A stretch of DNA of 64,000 nt from Bryoerythrophyllum caledonicum (lineage: Eukaryota; Streptophyta; Bryopsida; Pottiales; Pottiaceae), in NCBI GenBank assembly GCA_963971425.1, contig OZ020517.1:23260462-23324461 (forward strand), given 5' to 3'. Below the pieces are notes generated by a model, which did not search any database, was not told the DNA's origin, and was given only the letters and a program-made list of their open reading frames with translations. The position numbers and the translations under genes were made by a program. This document shows, one piece after another, positions 32,723 to 44,398 of this stretch (position 1 is the first letter of the stretch; each line of letters opens with the position of its first letter).

Positions 32723-35700
32723 CTACCGGGCGGAGTGGAGTCCACTCTTGAGCTCCACAGTGGCGAGAGACTTGATTCGTTCGTGGACAATGCAGCAGCT
32801 CCGGAGATGCGGCCACATGACTGCAATCTCCAGCACTCGTTGCACCTCCAGGGCATCAGCCTCGGTCACATGGAGTCTGGAGCCCATGAGCTCTATCAGC
32901 CTGTCTTCCCTGAGGAGTTTCACAGCCTGTAACAATGAAGTGTATGAATGTCGTGCAATCTAACCAAGAGCAGAATTTATCCCCGATGACATCAACATAT
33001 ACAAATATTTGGAAAAAATAACTTGGTTCACCAGCTTGGGAAAAAAATCATTTTGTTTATCTTTTAGACTCCCTTCAGGCAGAAAGAGATCACAAAAAAT
33101 TGCTCCATTTCTGGATAAGAAGACTTACCCGATGAGGTAGATACACCTCGTCGTCAAGTTGAGTAGGGTCCTTATTTCTTGACCCACTCACAATTTCCGA
33201 AGCTGAAAACATCGGCTTTGTCACTCAAACCATAGAGCATGTACACTCATCCCTCCCATAAGTTATAGCCAAATCTAGCGCCGGTGGATGGAGGTGGTAA
33301 GAATGTAGTAGAGGTCAAAAGGTAATGGTAGCATTAGTAGAGGACTTGGTAACTTCAACACAATTTCATCTCCATCCACCTACTATCATTTCCTAAAATT
33401 GTCTTGCCATCAAGTGCCACGTCAGATGGCACGTGAGAATGTCATATTACCATGCCAACTTGAGTTGGCCCTCTTGTACCCTGTTTGTAGGCAAGTTGGA
33501 TGGTTGAAAAACTCAAAAAGTGTTTTAAAACCATTCAAACTAGTCTTAAAAGGAAGATGGCAGCACATGTAAGGATTGTGGCACTATTGTAATTGATTAG
33601 TGACATGTGAAGGAATAGTAGCATTGTTGAGTAATATAGTGATATAGTAATTGGTTGGTCTCAAAAACATTTAAAAACAACATCTACCAATTTTGTGCTT
33701 TAATTCTTAGACACGTCAGCATTAGTCACCTGGCAGCACTAGTTAGAACTTAATTGAGGTTATAGTTAGCTAAGGTTATAAGTTAGTGGCATTATAACTT
33801 AGCAGAGGAAAACTTGTGGGAGGGATGAGTGTACTCTGGTGCTAGGTAACCACTGCGAAAAATATCACTCACCCCATGTAAATAGCCTCGGAGAAAGAAA
33901 TGAAACAAAAACTTAGAAAAACGAAAGGACCTGCTCTGAACGATCAAGATTCTATTTCCAAGCAAGCAGTAGGAGAACCCAGAGTTACTTATGAACAAAG
34001 CGTGGTTAGGAAACGTACACTGTACCGGCTCGCTGCAGTGTCAGGATCCCACTTTTCTCATCTTGGATTGGCCTGGCCAGGCCGAAATCGGCAATCTTTG
34101 GATTGAGGTTCTTGTCCACCAAGACGTTGCTGGCCTTGATGTCACGCTGGATGATTTTGGTCTCAGATTGCGACGACGCATGCAGACAGTACAGACCTTG
34201 AGCAGTTCCTAGACAGATATGCATTCTTGCTGGCCAGGCCATCACTGGCCATACACTTTTTGAACCTGAATCACATGCGTAACCAATACGTCGTGGTAAT
34301 GACACATGACTAGAAATTTGAAAGTGAGTAGTTGGTGAGTACTAGTGCTTACCTTGAAGTAAAAGCTTATCCAAGCCACAGTAGTCAACGAACTCATAAA
34401 CCAACAGCATCTCCTTCCCATGGAGGCAATACCCTTTCAGAGCTACAAGGTTGCAGTGCTGGAGGTTGGAAATGAGGAGAACTTAATTGAGATAATCCTC
34501 GCTGCCCTCCAAGTAATACAGCACAAATTAATTGTGATCAAGATGACCTTCAAACTCTTCCTTGACGGCTCTGCAACAAGTACCAGAATTGAAGTTACAG
34601 CAACTGGATGGCATTTAAGGATAGTATCCGGTATCTGTTAGTACACAATATTCATTAAATTGAGACATTTCAGAGTCTCAAATGAGTGACTTTGAACTTG
34701 ACAATAGTAGGAATAGAAGTCTCAAACTTTGTGAAATGTCTCACTTTAACGAATATGGCCTAATACTGTTACCAACATGACATTACAATTTTTCAGCTGT
34801 CAGAAGACCATTGCAACACAATTATAGCATAGAAATTCAAATGCTGAATCAAAGGAGGAGGTTCGTTATGCTTTTAAGATTCTCGTGCTGAAATTATAGT
34901 TGCCAGGTGATATGGCACAATACTGCTCACAGATACACCTTCGTCCATCAGCATCTTTGGACTCTGCTGCGCAGAAAGGATTGCAGGCTGTACATACAAA
35001 ACTATGTCAACCTTCTTTTTATAACCAATAAAAAAGGTAAGTGTTCAACATCATTAAAAAATATACTGGTACAAGATAGAGACCCACAATAGCTTGATCT
35101 TCCCATCCTTCAAAAACTGCTTGACAAAGACCGCATCAGCGATGCCATTGTTCATCAAGCTCAGCACTTCCGTAGTTCTTGAAGCTGGCGCCAGCTTTAG
35201 CAAACTGGATTGCATGTTCTTGATGTCTAGAACTCCACTTACATTGATGTTGTTCACGTACCTAGACAGCGGAAAGAAAGCTCAAGTAGGCACTAGTTTA
35301 CAACATCTTACCCAAGACCAACTATTCCTATGAAGCGTGAGGCTCTATAAAGAATTTGCACTTACAGTTTCTCTAGAGATAAGAGATCTGGAGATAAGTT
35401 CCAATCAAATGGAAGACGACCTCCAATGTTGAGACCCGAAAGGTCTAGCACTCCAAGGCTTTTGGGCAGCCAGCCATTGAAAACTTGTGCGAGCTCCGGC
35501 AGGCCTGTGAACTTGTTATTACTGATATTTCTGCAGCAGAAAAGAGAGTGATGTTAATGTACGTCTGCACTTTCCTTTGAATTTTCCCTGCTAGGGAAAT
35601 TTCACCCCGAGTCAGCGAGTTTTGTACTCACAGATGAAACAGTTTGGAGTTGTCAACTGGGAACTTTGGTGATGGACCCGTTGAAATTATTTCCAGATAA

Positions 35701-37253
35701 ATCCCTGCATCAAAATAAGACCATCATGACATAGAATTTCACACACTTTTCTAATATGAGGAACACAGTGATTTCATCGCTCCAGTTCTAGACTCTAAGC
35801 TGATTGGTCGAAACCATTTACAAGTCTAAAGCATGGAGTCTTACAATATGAGAAGCTGTGTCATGCTTTCACAGGCGTTTGCCGGTACTTCGTCCTGAAG
35901 TAAGTTTTGTGCAATTTTGAACACTTGAAGCGTAGGTGTTGTGCTAAATTGGGAAGGAAATCCGTCTACAAACTGGTTCCCACTCAAGCCCCTGCCAATA
36001 CCATAGTGTACCACTTTTGTACCTTTCACAGCTCAATCCTCGTGTCGCTTATCTAATACAGTTATGATATCTTAATCGATTCTAAGCTTTGAGAAATCAA
36101 TTTCCTTAGTGGCCCCAAAGCAAATGTCGTAAAGAAGCATATGGAAACTTACAGCTCTAGAAGATTACCCAGGTTTGAAAGCTCTGCAGGAATGGTCCCA
36201 CTGAACCCATTGTCGTGAAGGTCCCTGCCAAAACTTGTGTGCACATGCTAAAGCTCATTGAAGAAAGAAAGATTCACTGAAATTAGCACGTTCCATGATT
36301 TCGTCATTCCAGTCCCTATACTACACTCCAAAGCTCCCAGCATACCGAGATTGAGGATAAACACTATAGTTCAAAGCAGAAAAAAAACAAAGTTGTGGAG
36401 CTTACAGGACGTTCAAAGGCAGATCAGCAAGCTGTCTAGGAAGACTGCCTGTTAAATTAGGGTTTCCTGTCAAGGCTCTGCACACATCGAACGTGTTAAT
36501 TCAAATGCAAAAATCTCCCAAGCCGACTTCAGGATACTCTCTGACCCTGAAAGATGCAGCATTTGAAGATACTCACAATGTGACCAGTTTGTTGATCAGG
36601 CTGATTCCGGGAGGTAAACTGCCTGCAATTGACGCATCATTCAACTGCCTGCAAGCAACATAGGATCAGAATCTTCAGCAGACTACAAGCTCAAACCCGA
36701 AGTGGAGCATGAAGACTGAGATATAATCAGTGCCTGCTATTGATGCATCAGTACTCGACTGCCTGCAAACAACATTGGATGAAGATCTCCAGCAGGTGAC
36801 AAGCTCAATGCAGAAGCGAGAGACATTGCTTTAATTCTTACAGGCCAACAACCCAGGTGTTCCACTGGGTGGCATCCAGCTCGTAACGCAGGCACGTGAC
36901 GCCTCGCCAGTTCTCGTCACTGTCGTAGCACGGCCATGTTAGTCTCGCCCGGAGCAGGTGTCTGCCAGTTCAGCAAGTTGAAGCGCGGGTCCGGAGCCGC
37001 CCACAGGCTCTGCAGTCCATCAACTAGCGCCACCAACTCAGGTTCGGCTAGCTCTACGGTTTCAAATCATGGTGCAGCTTCAAATTTGCAAGCATGCAAG
37101 AGTTTTCTAACAACGTTACGTACTGTCGCCGGAGGAGAAAATATGATACACTGTCGTCTGGGAGTCCACGCCTGGAAGAGAGCCGAGGTTGCTAAACAGC
37201 AACAGCAGCACCAGTCCCCCAACGTTACACATGCTGCAGATACCCATCTTCAT
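32723..37253 (-). pseudogene. Leucine-rich-repeat receptor-like kinase, disrupted
   Basis: Signal peptide exon from ATG at 37253 (MKMGICSMCNVGGLVLLLLF). Next exon: LRR N-terminal cap, 'ELVALVDGLQSLW..PRFNLLNWQ', then after a one-base shift 'PCYDSDENWRGVTC'. Small exons down to ~35360 each give an LRR ('DNGFSGTIPAELSNLGNL', 'GNPNLTGSLPRQLADLP', 'GNQFVDGFPSQF'). Kinase exons: 'ISNLQHCNLVALKGYC..LLVYEF' (to 34353); 34020-34265 with 'IIQRDIKASNVLV' and 'IADFGLARP' (HRD is QRD); 33852 down with GYLAPEY, interrupted at 33833-33242 by a MITE, then resuming 'LYGLSDKADVFSFG' to 33129; last exon 32926-32723, 'LLREDRLIEL', frame lost after 'VLEIAVM'. Introns have GT-AG ends. Family: LRR-RLKs sense extracellular ligands at the plasma membrane. 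Defects: two frameshifts, the MITE, and perhaps TAA at 34483-34485 (which could instead lie in an intron). Confidence 0.85.
33242..33833. mobile_element. MITE inserted in the kinase activation-segment exon (588 bp plus TA duplication)
   Basis: TA at 33242-33243 and 33832-33833 flank CACTCATCCCTCCCATAAGTT and its complement (one mismatch in ~21). On the minus strand the kinase reads ...CCAGAG-TA before the element and TA-CATGCTCTATGG after it. Taking out the element and one TA joins APEY to LYG in frame, as in other plant receptor kinases. No splice sites are at the edges, so it is an insertion and not an intron. Confidence 0.9.
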
Positions 37254-39583
37254 CTTCCCGCAAGGTGAGCTCCCACTTCAAGCTAGTCCGGCTCATCTGT
37301 GGAAGTGTGAGCTCATCAGTAGGAATATGGTGCCAGACAGGACGAAATTTTGAGAATAGTGTTTTCCTGACAGTGCTTCCCGAAGAGGCAAGCCAGGAGG
37401 AATATGGTGCCAGGGCGTGAGATTTTAAAACGGAAAGAAAGAGGGCATGAGGAATTTCAAATCTTTTTTTTTTGCTCCGTTGAAATGCTTGGTAATCAAT
37501 GCTCTTGGGCCCTACCATGCAAGCTAAAGCTCCCCCATAGTACCCTTAGGGCCTTACCACACGGGAGGGGGAGGAAGTTTCACAACTTCCTTCAACATGG
37601 CACTAGTGGCACGAAAAATATTCTTTTCCTCCAACATGGCACTAGTGCCTGTGGACTTCCAGGCACTACACTAAAGATGACATTTAGTGTAACACCCAGT
37701 AAATGACTTGTAAATGCAATAAGTTTTTACTCTTGATGCCAATTTTTACCAAGAGCCAATTCTCTGTAGTATTCAAATAAGAGGATCATTAGAAACATAG
37801 TTGGTAAAAATATTCACTTAAAGTAAAAACTTATAGCATTTACAAGTCATTTACTGGGTGTTACACTAAATGTCATCTTTAGTGTAGTGCCTAGTAGTTT
37901 TCAACGGCAATTATTGTGCCAAGTCATTGCCATGTAGATTCCAAAGCAACATCCAATGCAAATTCCAAAGCTACAAAGTTGTTCCATGTCATTCTTGCCA
38001 CTCCCCCTACTTCCTCTCATGTGGCAACCACTTGCTAATTTGAACCAATGTGAGTCATCCAACTCACTGCCTTTCCTCTCGTGTGGTTTGGCCCTAAGTT
38101 ATCAAAGAATTGAGTAATAGTTCCCCCACACCTTTCTCAAGCCAAGTCACCATGTGCATATGGTCCCAATTACTTACATAAGATCCTAAGATTTGGGGTG
38201 GCTATCCAGTGTATTTTGGTGACTTTCAAGAAAACTCTAATAGACTTCCAAAAACCTCATACTTTCTTTTTCTGCACGAATGAGATGCATGGCAGTCAAT
38301 GCTCTTGGGCCCTATCCTCTGTAAACTAAAGCTCCCCCATAGTACTCTAAGTTCCCAAAAAGTTGACATTTTCCAAGCCAAATCTCCATGTGCGTGTGGT
38401 TCAAGTTACCAACATAAGACCCTAAGCTTTGGGGGGAAAGATTCTTTACTTTCAGGAAAACTCTAGACTTTGTTTGTTTTATGCTAATTTTTTATTTATT
38501 AAAAATCAGACATTGAAACTATTTTTGGCACTGGTCGCCCCGATTTTTTTGGAAAAGATGTTGTGCCACGTTATACTACATAGTTCTTTAGAGAATCCCA
38601 GCAGTTCTCTCCACAACTTACTTGACAGTGGGTTTCCCATTTGAGGGCACAACTTTCTGATTTGAGGCCCCCCACTGACTTTCTCATACTCTAAATCTTT
38701 TCTATGGCTCCCTGAAAATATTTGGATGCTCGCAAAAAAGAGGCTTGTATTCAGTGTCCGCAAACTTGCCTTTGTTCATTCCAAAAGTCGCTTTGGTGTT
38801 TGTCTGAATGCACGGATGTTGGGTGGGCGTTTGTCTATTTGCATGAATGTAGTGCCGGTGTTTGTTTGTATATGTTGAACGCAGGGGTGGTATATTGTCT
38901 GTATGGTTGAACTAGGCATCCCGGGCTGGATGTATGGAGGGCTTCTAGGGCGACCACTGAGATTCCCTTCCATATACTACTTTTAGCCCGTGTAAACCAT
39001 CTATTCTATGTCACGTTCAAAATCATTGCTTGCGATGCTTTTATCTTGTTGGCCTCTTTAAAAGTGTGATATTGTCTATAAAATTGGCCGGGAAGTCCTC
39101 AGTCGCATGCCATTGCTAGAATGAACAATGGATACAGTGGGGTAAGAGGTTTTCAGTGCACACACTAGAAAGCCTCGTTTTTACATGTGATTCCATATTT
39201 TTAGTGTCTCCCTAGCTTGATACAATTGTTTTTTCTACTCTAGAGACCATTTCATGAGTTGTTGGTGATGTTCTAAAAATAGATTTTTCCTCAAAGTGAA
39301 AGGGGGTGACCTTGTATGTCCCTAACTTTTATTTAGTGCCATATCAATGGCCAAGAGCATGGATTGCCAAACATTTCATTGGTGCAGAAAAAGGGAGCAT
39401 GAAATTCCTCATGTTGTCTTTCTTTCCGTATTTTAACCTCACTCACCTTGCCTTTTCCATTTCTTTCTTCTTCAGCAAGGACTTTTATGAAAACTCTAAT
39501 GGTTGATGCCAGAAATCGTGGAGCGGTTTTCGGCACGCGTCTATTCCGGGAGAGGCGCGCACATGGAAACATCTGACAGGAAA
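37254..39583. other. Repeat-rich flank upstream of the kinase pseudogene
   Basis: 'GGAATATGGTGCCAG' occurs twice (37324, 37400). A ~90-bp stretch at 37418-37510 is an inverted match of 39345-39440 (ACGGAAAGAAAG, CATGAGGAATTTC, CCATGCTCTTGG-type words), and 'CAATGCTCTTGGGCCCTA' recurs at 37496 and 38299. These may be ends of a ~2-kb inverted-repeat element with family F copy B inside, but the tips are unclear. No gene seen. Confidence 0.5.
37661..37892. mobile_element. Family F foldback MITE, copy B, 232 bp
   Basis: AGGCACTACACTAAAGATGA and its complement at the ends; arms of ~75 bp are nearly identical, loop ~80 bp. The TA-CACTAAAG junction is at 37667 and 37885. Confidence 0.85.
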
Positions 39584-39593
39584 CTATATGACA

Positions 39594-39959
39594 CGTTAAG
39601 GCACCACGGCCTTGTTGTAGAGGTTTGAGTCATGGCACACTGGTGAGGTGGTTGTGAGTTCAAGTCCCGATACCGGCGTGGTTCCTACCACCATAGTCCA
39701 CCCAATCATTGTGGGGGGTCTTAAGACCTTGTTGTATGGGTACCCAAAAAACCCTTGGGAGAGATGACATGTCGGTTGTCTCTTAGGCACTTAGTGTAGG
39801 GAAGCATTTTGTGTCGAAAAGTGTTTCCCCTCGAAAGGGGGGAGTAGTTCTATTACGCTATCCTATATCCCGTGGTCATGAGCTTAGTGAAGAGAATGAA
39901 CAAACACCATATTCACGCCGGACCCCGATGGGAACCTGAGTTCTTCTTTTCTTCTTCTT
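39594..39959 (+). mobile_element. tRNA-derived SINE sharing its 3' end with the LINE
   Basis: Flanked by CTATATGACA at 39584-39593 and 39960-39969, a perfect 10-bp target duplication. The head contains a B-box-like GAGTTCAAGTCCC (~39657) and a weak A-box-like TGGCACACTGG (~39635); their spacing is shorter than in a tRNA. From about 39830 the sequence matches the LINE 3' UTR: CCTCGAAAGGGGG, GTAGTTC, GAATGAACAAACAC, TTCACGCCGG. It ends in a short TTCTTC tail. No coding capacity; such elements are copied by the partner LINE's enzyme. Confidence 0.87.
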
Positions 39960-39969
39960 CTATATGACA

Positions 39970-40201
39970 GGTAGAGATGTCGAGATAAACGAGATGGTAG
40001 TTACGCTGAACTTGACCTATGAGCTGTTTGAAACATCCTCATCTCTTTACCGAGCATGTGGGGTGGAGTGCCCTGTATTACTCTTGGAATGGTTATTCTA
40101 ATGTTTCTGTTTCACTTCTTGCTGCATAAAATACTCTGAGCATCAGCCTTACACAGCTCTAGTGTAACAATTCATCAGGCTGCTGCAATGGAGATATTCA
40201 A
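39970..40201. other. Short spacer
   Basis: Between SINE and the next TTAA element. Nothing recognisable. Confidence 0.6.
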
Positions 40202-40925
40202 TTAACCCTTAAACAACGGAGCCTATGACCGTGGCATGAATCTAAATTTCCAATCCACTGTGTGCTTTAGTTTCTCATCAAAATATAAGTGGAATTTTTG
40301 TTTTTTTATCTCTTAGACCTGAGATCACATGTCTCGATTATGTTACTCAAATCACAGACTTTTTTGTGAGAATTTGAAATTGTTGTGATTTTCTGAAGAA
40401 AAAGTGAAGAAAATTCATATTAAATTCAAATCATGCTAAAAAGATATGAAATTTTCATTAAAGGTAGACATTATAGTGTCAAAACTTGTGGTGTAACTGA
40501 AAGTTTTGTGTTTAGCTAAAATTAGAACCATTGTTATAGGCCCATGTTCAAATTGCTATAGCTTATTCAATTTTACGTATTTTTTTAATTTTCAAAATGG
40601 TATGGAAACTAGACATCATTAGCTTCATTTTAGTAGTTGGACTCAAATTCAAAAAGTATCCTTTTGATGGATCAAATTCAGATCTAGTGCTAAAGCTAGA
40701 AGTTTCTCAAATTCACAAAATATTGAGATTCATGTAACAAACATTTTCTTCTTTAGATGAAACATGATCACCTCAATGAGGCCAATTTCATCATCATCTA
40801 ACACTTATACATTCAATGAACTCTCCCAAAAAAAATTGGATGAGAAATGGTTGTTTACATTGATTATCATTCAATAATGTCACAAAAGAAGCCAATTTTT
40901 GGTTGCTCCGGCATTTAAGGGTTAA
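40202..40925. mobile_element. piggyBac-like short element, 724 bp
   Basis: TTAA at 40202-40205 and 40922-40925 with ends CCCTTAAACAACGGAGC / CCCTTAAATGCCGGAGC. No coding region. The ends differ from the CCCCTAAAGGACC group, so this is another subfamily. Confidence 0.82.
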
Positions 40926-41086
40926 AGCACCGGTGTAGAGTCCCAGTTGAGTAACGGACACCATGCTTGGATTGGGAAGTTCGTATGTCCCATGGTTGTG
41001 CGCAAGGACAAGGCAACGTCATGTCCATGTCGAAGCTGGTGAAAGAATCCCTTCATCAGCACGATCGTGGAGCAATCGAGAACATT

Positions 41087-41281
41087 GCACTGTGACACTA
41101 AGCAAATGCACATGAGTGCGGTAGGGGTGGCTTTCAACCATCTGGTCCCTAGAATCCCAGAATTGGCATCTGGGTAACTAGATGGGTTCAACCCGACAGA
41201 CTGAAGGGGTCCAGGTCCAGGCCTAGATGGGGGTAGTAAGCCACCCCCACCGCACTCATGTGCGTTTGCTTACTATGGTGC
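41087..41281. repeat. ~48-bp inverted repeat with ~100-bp loop
   Basis: GCACATGAGTGCGGTAGGGG (from ~41106) pairs with its near-complement CCCCCACCGCACTCATGTGC (~41240). Arms extend to about 41090 and 41280 with a few mismatches. A foldback MITE or a small hairpin precursor are both possible; I see no target duplication. Confidence 0.7.
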
Positions 41282-41529
41282 CACCACTCAAGGCACCCCG
41301 ACTATGAAAAATGCCTTGGCCAATTCGCCAAGCCATCGGTTGTCACCTTTCCCTCCAACGTGTGACACACACTCAACACAAATATGGTCCCAACTTGCTT
41401 GGTGGAGCTGTAAATTTTGCCTTCTTGATTTACAACTCTTGATATTTTGCCAAAACCTCAAGTTTGCACTAAAAACAAGTGTTGTTTGCGGTGTGCACTT
41501 GAGTGGAATACCAAACCGCTACTCCCAAC

Positions 41530-41754
41530 TACACTAAAGACGATATTTAGTGTTGACCACACTAATTTGTTTTCAAATGCTGTAAGTTTTTACTCTTGAT
41601 GAATATTTTTACCAACTACTTTTTCAATGATCCCCTCTTTAAGTAGTATAGATAATTGGGCTCTTAGTAAAAAAAAATCTTCAATAATAAAAAGATGTAG
41701 CATTTCCAAAACAATTAGTCTGGTTACATTGAATATCATCTTTAATATAGTGTA
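41530..41754. mobile_element. Family F foldback MITE, copy C (diverged), 225 bp
   Basis: TA-CACTAAAGACGATATTTAG at the left; right end, read on the other strand, TA-CACTATATTAAAGATG. Arms are more diverged than in copies A and B. Confidence 0.72.
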
Positions 41755-43319
41755 GTAGATACAACAACAGATAGGCAAGTTAGCAAGCATGACCAAAGTA
41801 CAATTGCACTAACCATTCACTATTGAAGAAAAGATGTAAAGGCTTCTATAATTTTTTTTACTTTTTACATAGGGATATTCTTCATTCCTTTAAAAATGAC
41901 GGGCGGCTATGGCCGGCGAAGAAAATTGCCAAATTGTTCACAGCCAAAAATCCATTTAGTCAGCATAAAATCATACCGGAAGAGGCAAATGTGGACACAC
42001 GAAGATTCGGGGTTGATTCGAACGGACATAGGGCAAGCCACTTGCTGCTACTCTCCAAAAAATAGCTATGGCCGTCTGAATTGGGTTGGTTGGTTGGTTA
42101 TGTTGCCAAGTCAAAACTGAAGCTTTTGCTCACAAGCCGTTTCATCCATGATTCTTAGGGATTATGGACCATTGAGTGCTCTAATTTCTACATGTACTAC
42201 CATCATATTGGCTATATCATCAACGTTGAATATATATCTATCTTTAGCTTTATAGACATGTCTTCAAATACATTTAGTTGCATGCCTTTACCTATATAGA
42301 AAATTGTTTCAATCAGCTAGATGTCAATAATTGGAACAAATGTTTGGATGGCTTAGCAAAATCATAACATGTGTCTATCTAAAATGAATAACAAGACATT
42401 TTTCATCAAAATATCAAAAGATATGGATATTTTTAGCGCAATGTCTATTAAAACGTACTTGTGTCTATAATTCAAAATATATTACAAAATGAATTGATGA
42501 TTTTCAAACTTTTGTATTGAATAATATTAGTTTTAAAAATTACCCTAAGTAGTATATACTTTTTGTGTTTGTATGATCAAATTATTGAAATGAATGTAAT
42601 AGATTTTTTGTATTAAAACGGTCTTAAGAGAATTTAAGACCGTTTAATGTGTCTTAAATTAAAACAATTTATTCATCAAAATTTTGTGAAAAAAATAAAA
42701 TAAAGATTGAGAACTATTTAAATTTTTACCATTTATAATAACTTCATATAAAAGCTTCATTGAACCTATTTCTATGTATTCTAAATTGATTAGTAAAGTG
42801 ATACATCTTCAAAATTCTACAATTCTTACCAATAATAAACAATGACTTCAAATACTATGATTAATTCTAACACCCTTTGGGTGTTCGATCATGAATTATC
42901 TTCAATTTTGTGATTTTGTATACTTTAAAAAGACATTCTATTTTCATTAAAATTAGACAAAACAAAACATTAGCAAAAATCTTTGTTTTGCAAAACAAGC
43001 CCTCACTATTAATGGCAACTATATTTTTCCTCTTCTAGTAAGACTTTCAAGATAACTCAAAAAACTTTGTATTATACGTATTTCATTTTAATTTATTCTT
43101 GAAAAAACTTGGTGTGAGTCAATATTGTTGAATGTCGTGAAGATAATATTTTCTCATGAACTCCACACGCACTCTTGTAGCATCATAGCATTGCGCACCA
43201 CCTCTAGTAGTAAGATGTTATGGATAGAATCGTTGAACTCATACGCATCGTCTGGAAGAAGATTTTAAACCGTCCTCCTTAAGACTCTCACAACATCTCA
43301 CTCATTTAATGTAAACAAT

Positions 43320-44143
43320 ACAACTCATGAATGTCGGCACCTTAAATAACAACTCACAAGAAAATACAGTTCCCCCTTGGCTACTCCCATGTACATGTGT
43401 AACTCAACGTTGTCACTGCAATGCTAGACTCAAACTAGACATACTTTGCGTTAGAGGCCTCCCATACAATGACCCCCCACCCGACCATAGAAACCAAGAC
43501 TATACCATTCAATTCATCAAATTCACATATTGTAATGATAGATTTTCCCTGAAAACAATTGAAAACAAAATGAATAACTACCAATCCCTTATTGATGATA
43601 TCATAGCCCTTGGATGGAAAGTGGACCCCCTTACTATAATCACAGCCGGCGCTTGTGCCACCACCTTTATCCCATCTATAAAAATCCTTGAAGATACCTT
43701 CAAAATCCCCATCGAAACAATTTCACACACTTTCAATAACATTAACACCATTGCCATTCAACATGCTATGCCCATCCTACTACACAAAGGCAAGATTGAA
43801 AACAACCAAGCCCTCCCCGACATACAAGACCCTCCATAACGTTACCCTTTAATTACTTGTCTTTTAAACAACAAAAACCTCCCACATTGAGAAACACACC
43901 CTCCACCCCCTCCCCCCACTGTCCCCCTCCTCTCTTTCCTCCCCTCCTCTCTTTTCCTCTCCTCCCTTTCATGTGGTACTCTTTGGATATGGTTGGTTAC
44001 TTGTGTTTTGGTTACTTGTTACATAGTGTCTACCCTCGAGAGGTGGAAGTAGTTCCATGCTACTAATTCCTTGTCTGGCGGTGGAACGAACAAACACTTT
44101 ATTCACGCCGATCCCTTCAAGGACCAGCGTTTATTTTTATTTT
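43320..44143 (+). mobile_element. 5'-truncated LINE, copy 2
   Basis: Flanked by TAAACAAT at 43312-43319 and 44144-44151. Contains the same C-terminal coding end and 3' UTR as copy 1 (TACATAGTGTCYA-CCTCGA, AGTAGTTCCA, GAACAAACAC, TTCACGCCG). Its tail is TTTATTTTTATTTTT, not TTC, so tail sequence varies between copies. Confidence 0.82.
43327..43839 (+). pseudogene. LINE ORF2 C-terminal fragment, 170 codons open
   Basis: Longest surviving piece of the LINE protein. A Cys/His cluster, CTCVTQRCHC (residues ~22-31), precedes LDILCVRGLPY, IQFIKFTYCNDRF, NNYQSLIDDI, LGWKVDPLTIITAGA and a final amphipathic tail to QDPP. In R2-type LINEs a CCHC zinc motif precedes the restriction-like endonuclease in the same order. 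The usual acidic residue (IEFT in copy 1) is Lys here, so this copy would be inactive even if full length. The fragment begins at the 5' truncation point; the ATG is incidental. Confidence 0.65.
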
Positions 44144-44144
44144 T

Positions 44145-44398
44145 AAACAATGCTAAATTGCCAAGCACAAGTAGTTTTTCTCCTATCAACCACAAGCTTT
44201 GCATTCAAACGAGCAACGTTTAAAACAACTTGTATCTTCACCATTATACCTACCCGAAGTACTTGCCTTATGGAACATTTCAATTGGGTGATCACATTAT
44301 CAAATGCCTCCATCTTAGCTTCAAATTCAAATCTTTGTGCCGCTAACTCAATCCTAAGAGCTACTATTTTGTTCTTTAGCTCCTCGTCTTGTGCATAA
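44145..44398 (-). pseudogene. Coiled-coil protein fragment, unit 2 (decayed copy in unit 3)
   Basis: The minus strand is open for ~82 codons: DEELKNKIVALRIELAAQRF, EAKMEAFDNVITQLK, then a basic, hydrophobic stretch. In unit 3 (45845-46060) the same protein is recognisable (EAQKFAFEANKEALGN) but has two stops. It starts abruptly, so it is probably one exon of a larger gene or a transposon-borne gene. No function is assigned. Confidence 0.4.

Noticed and set aside
36600..36850. Duplicated words (CTGCCTGCAA.CAACAT, GATGCATCA) suggesting an extra LRR exon
   Set aside because: A short local duplication around one LRR exon; the second copy lacks a complete repeat or clear splice sites.
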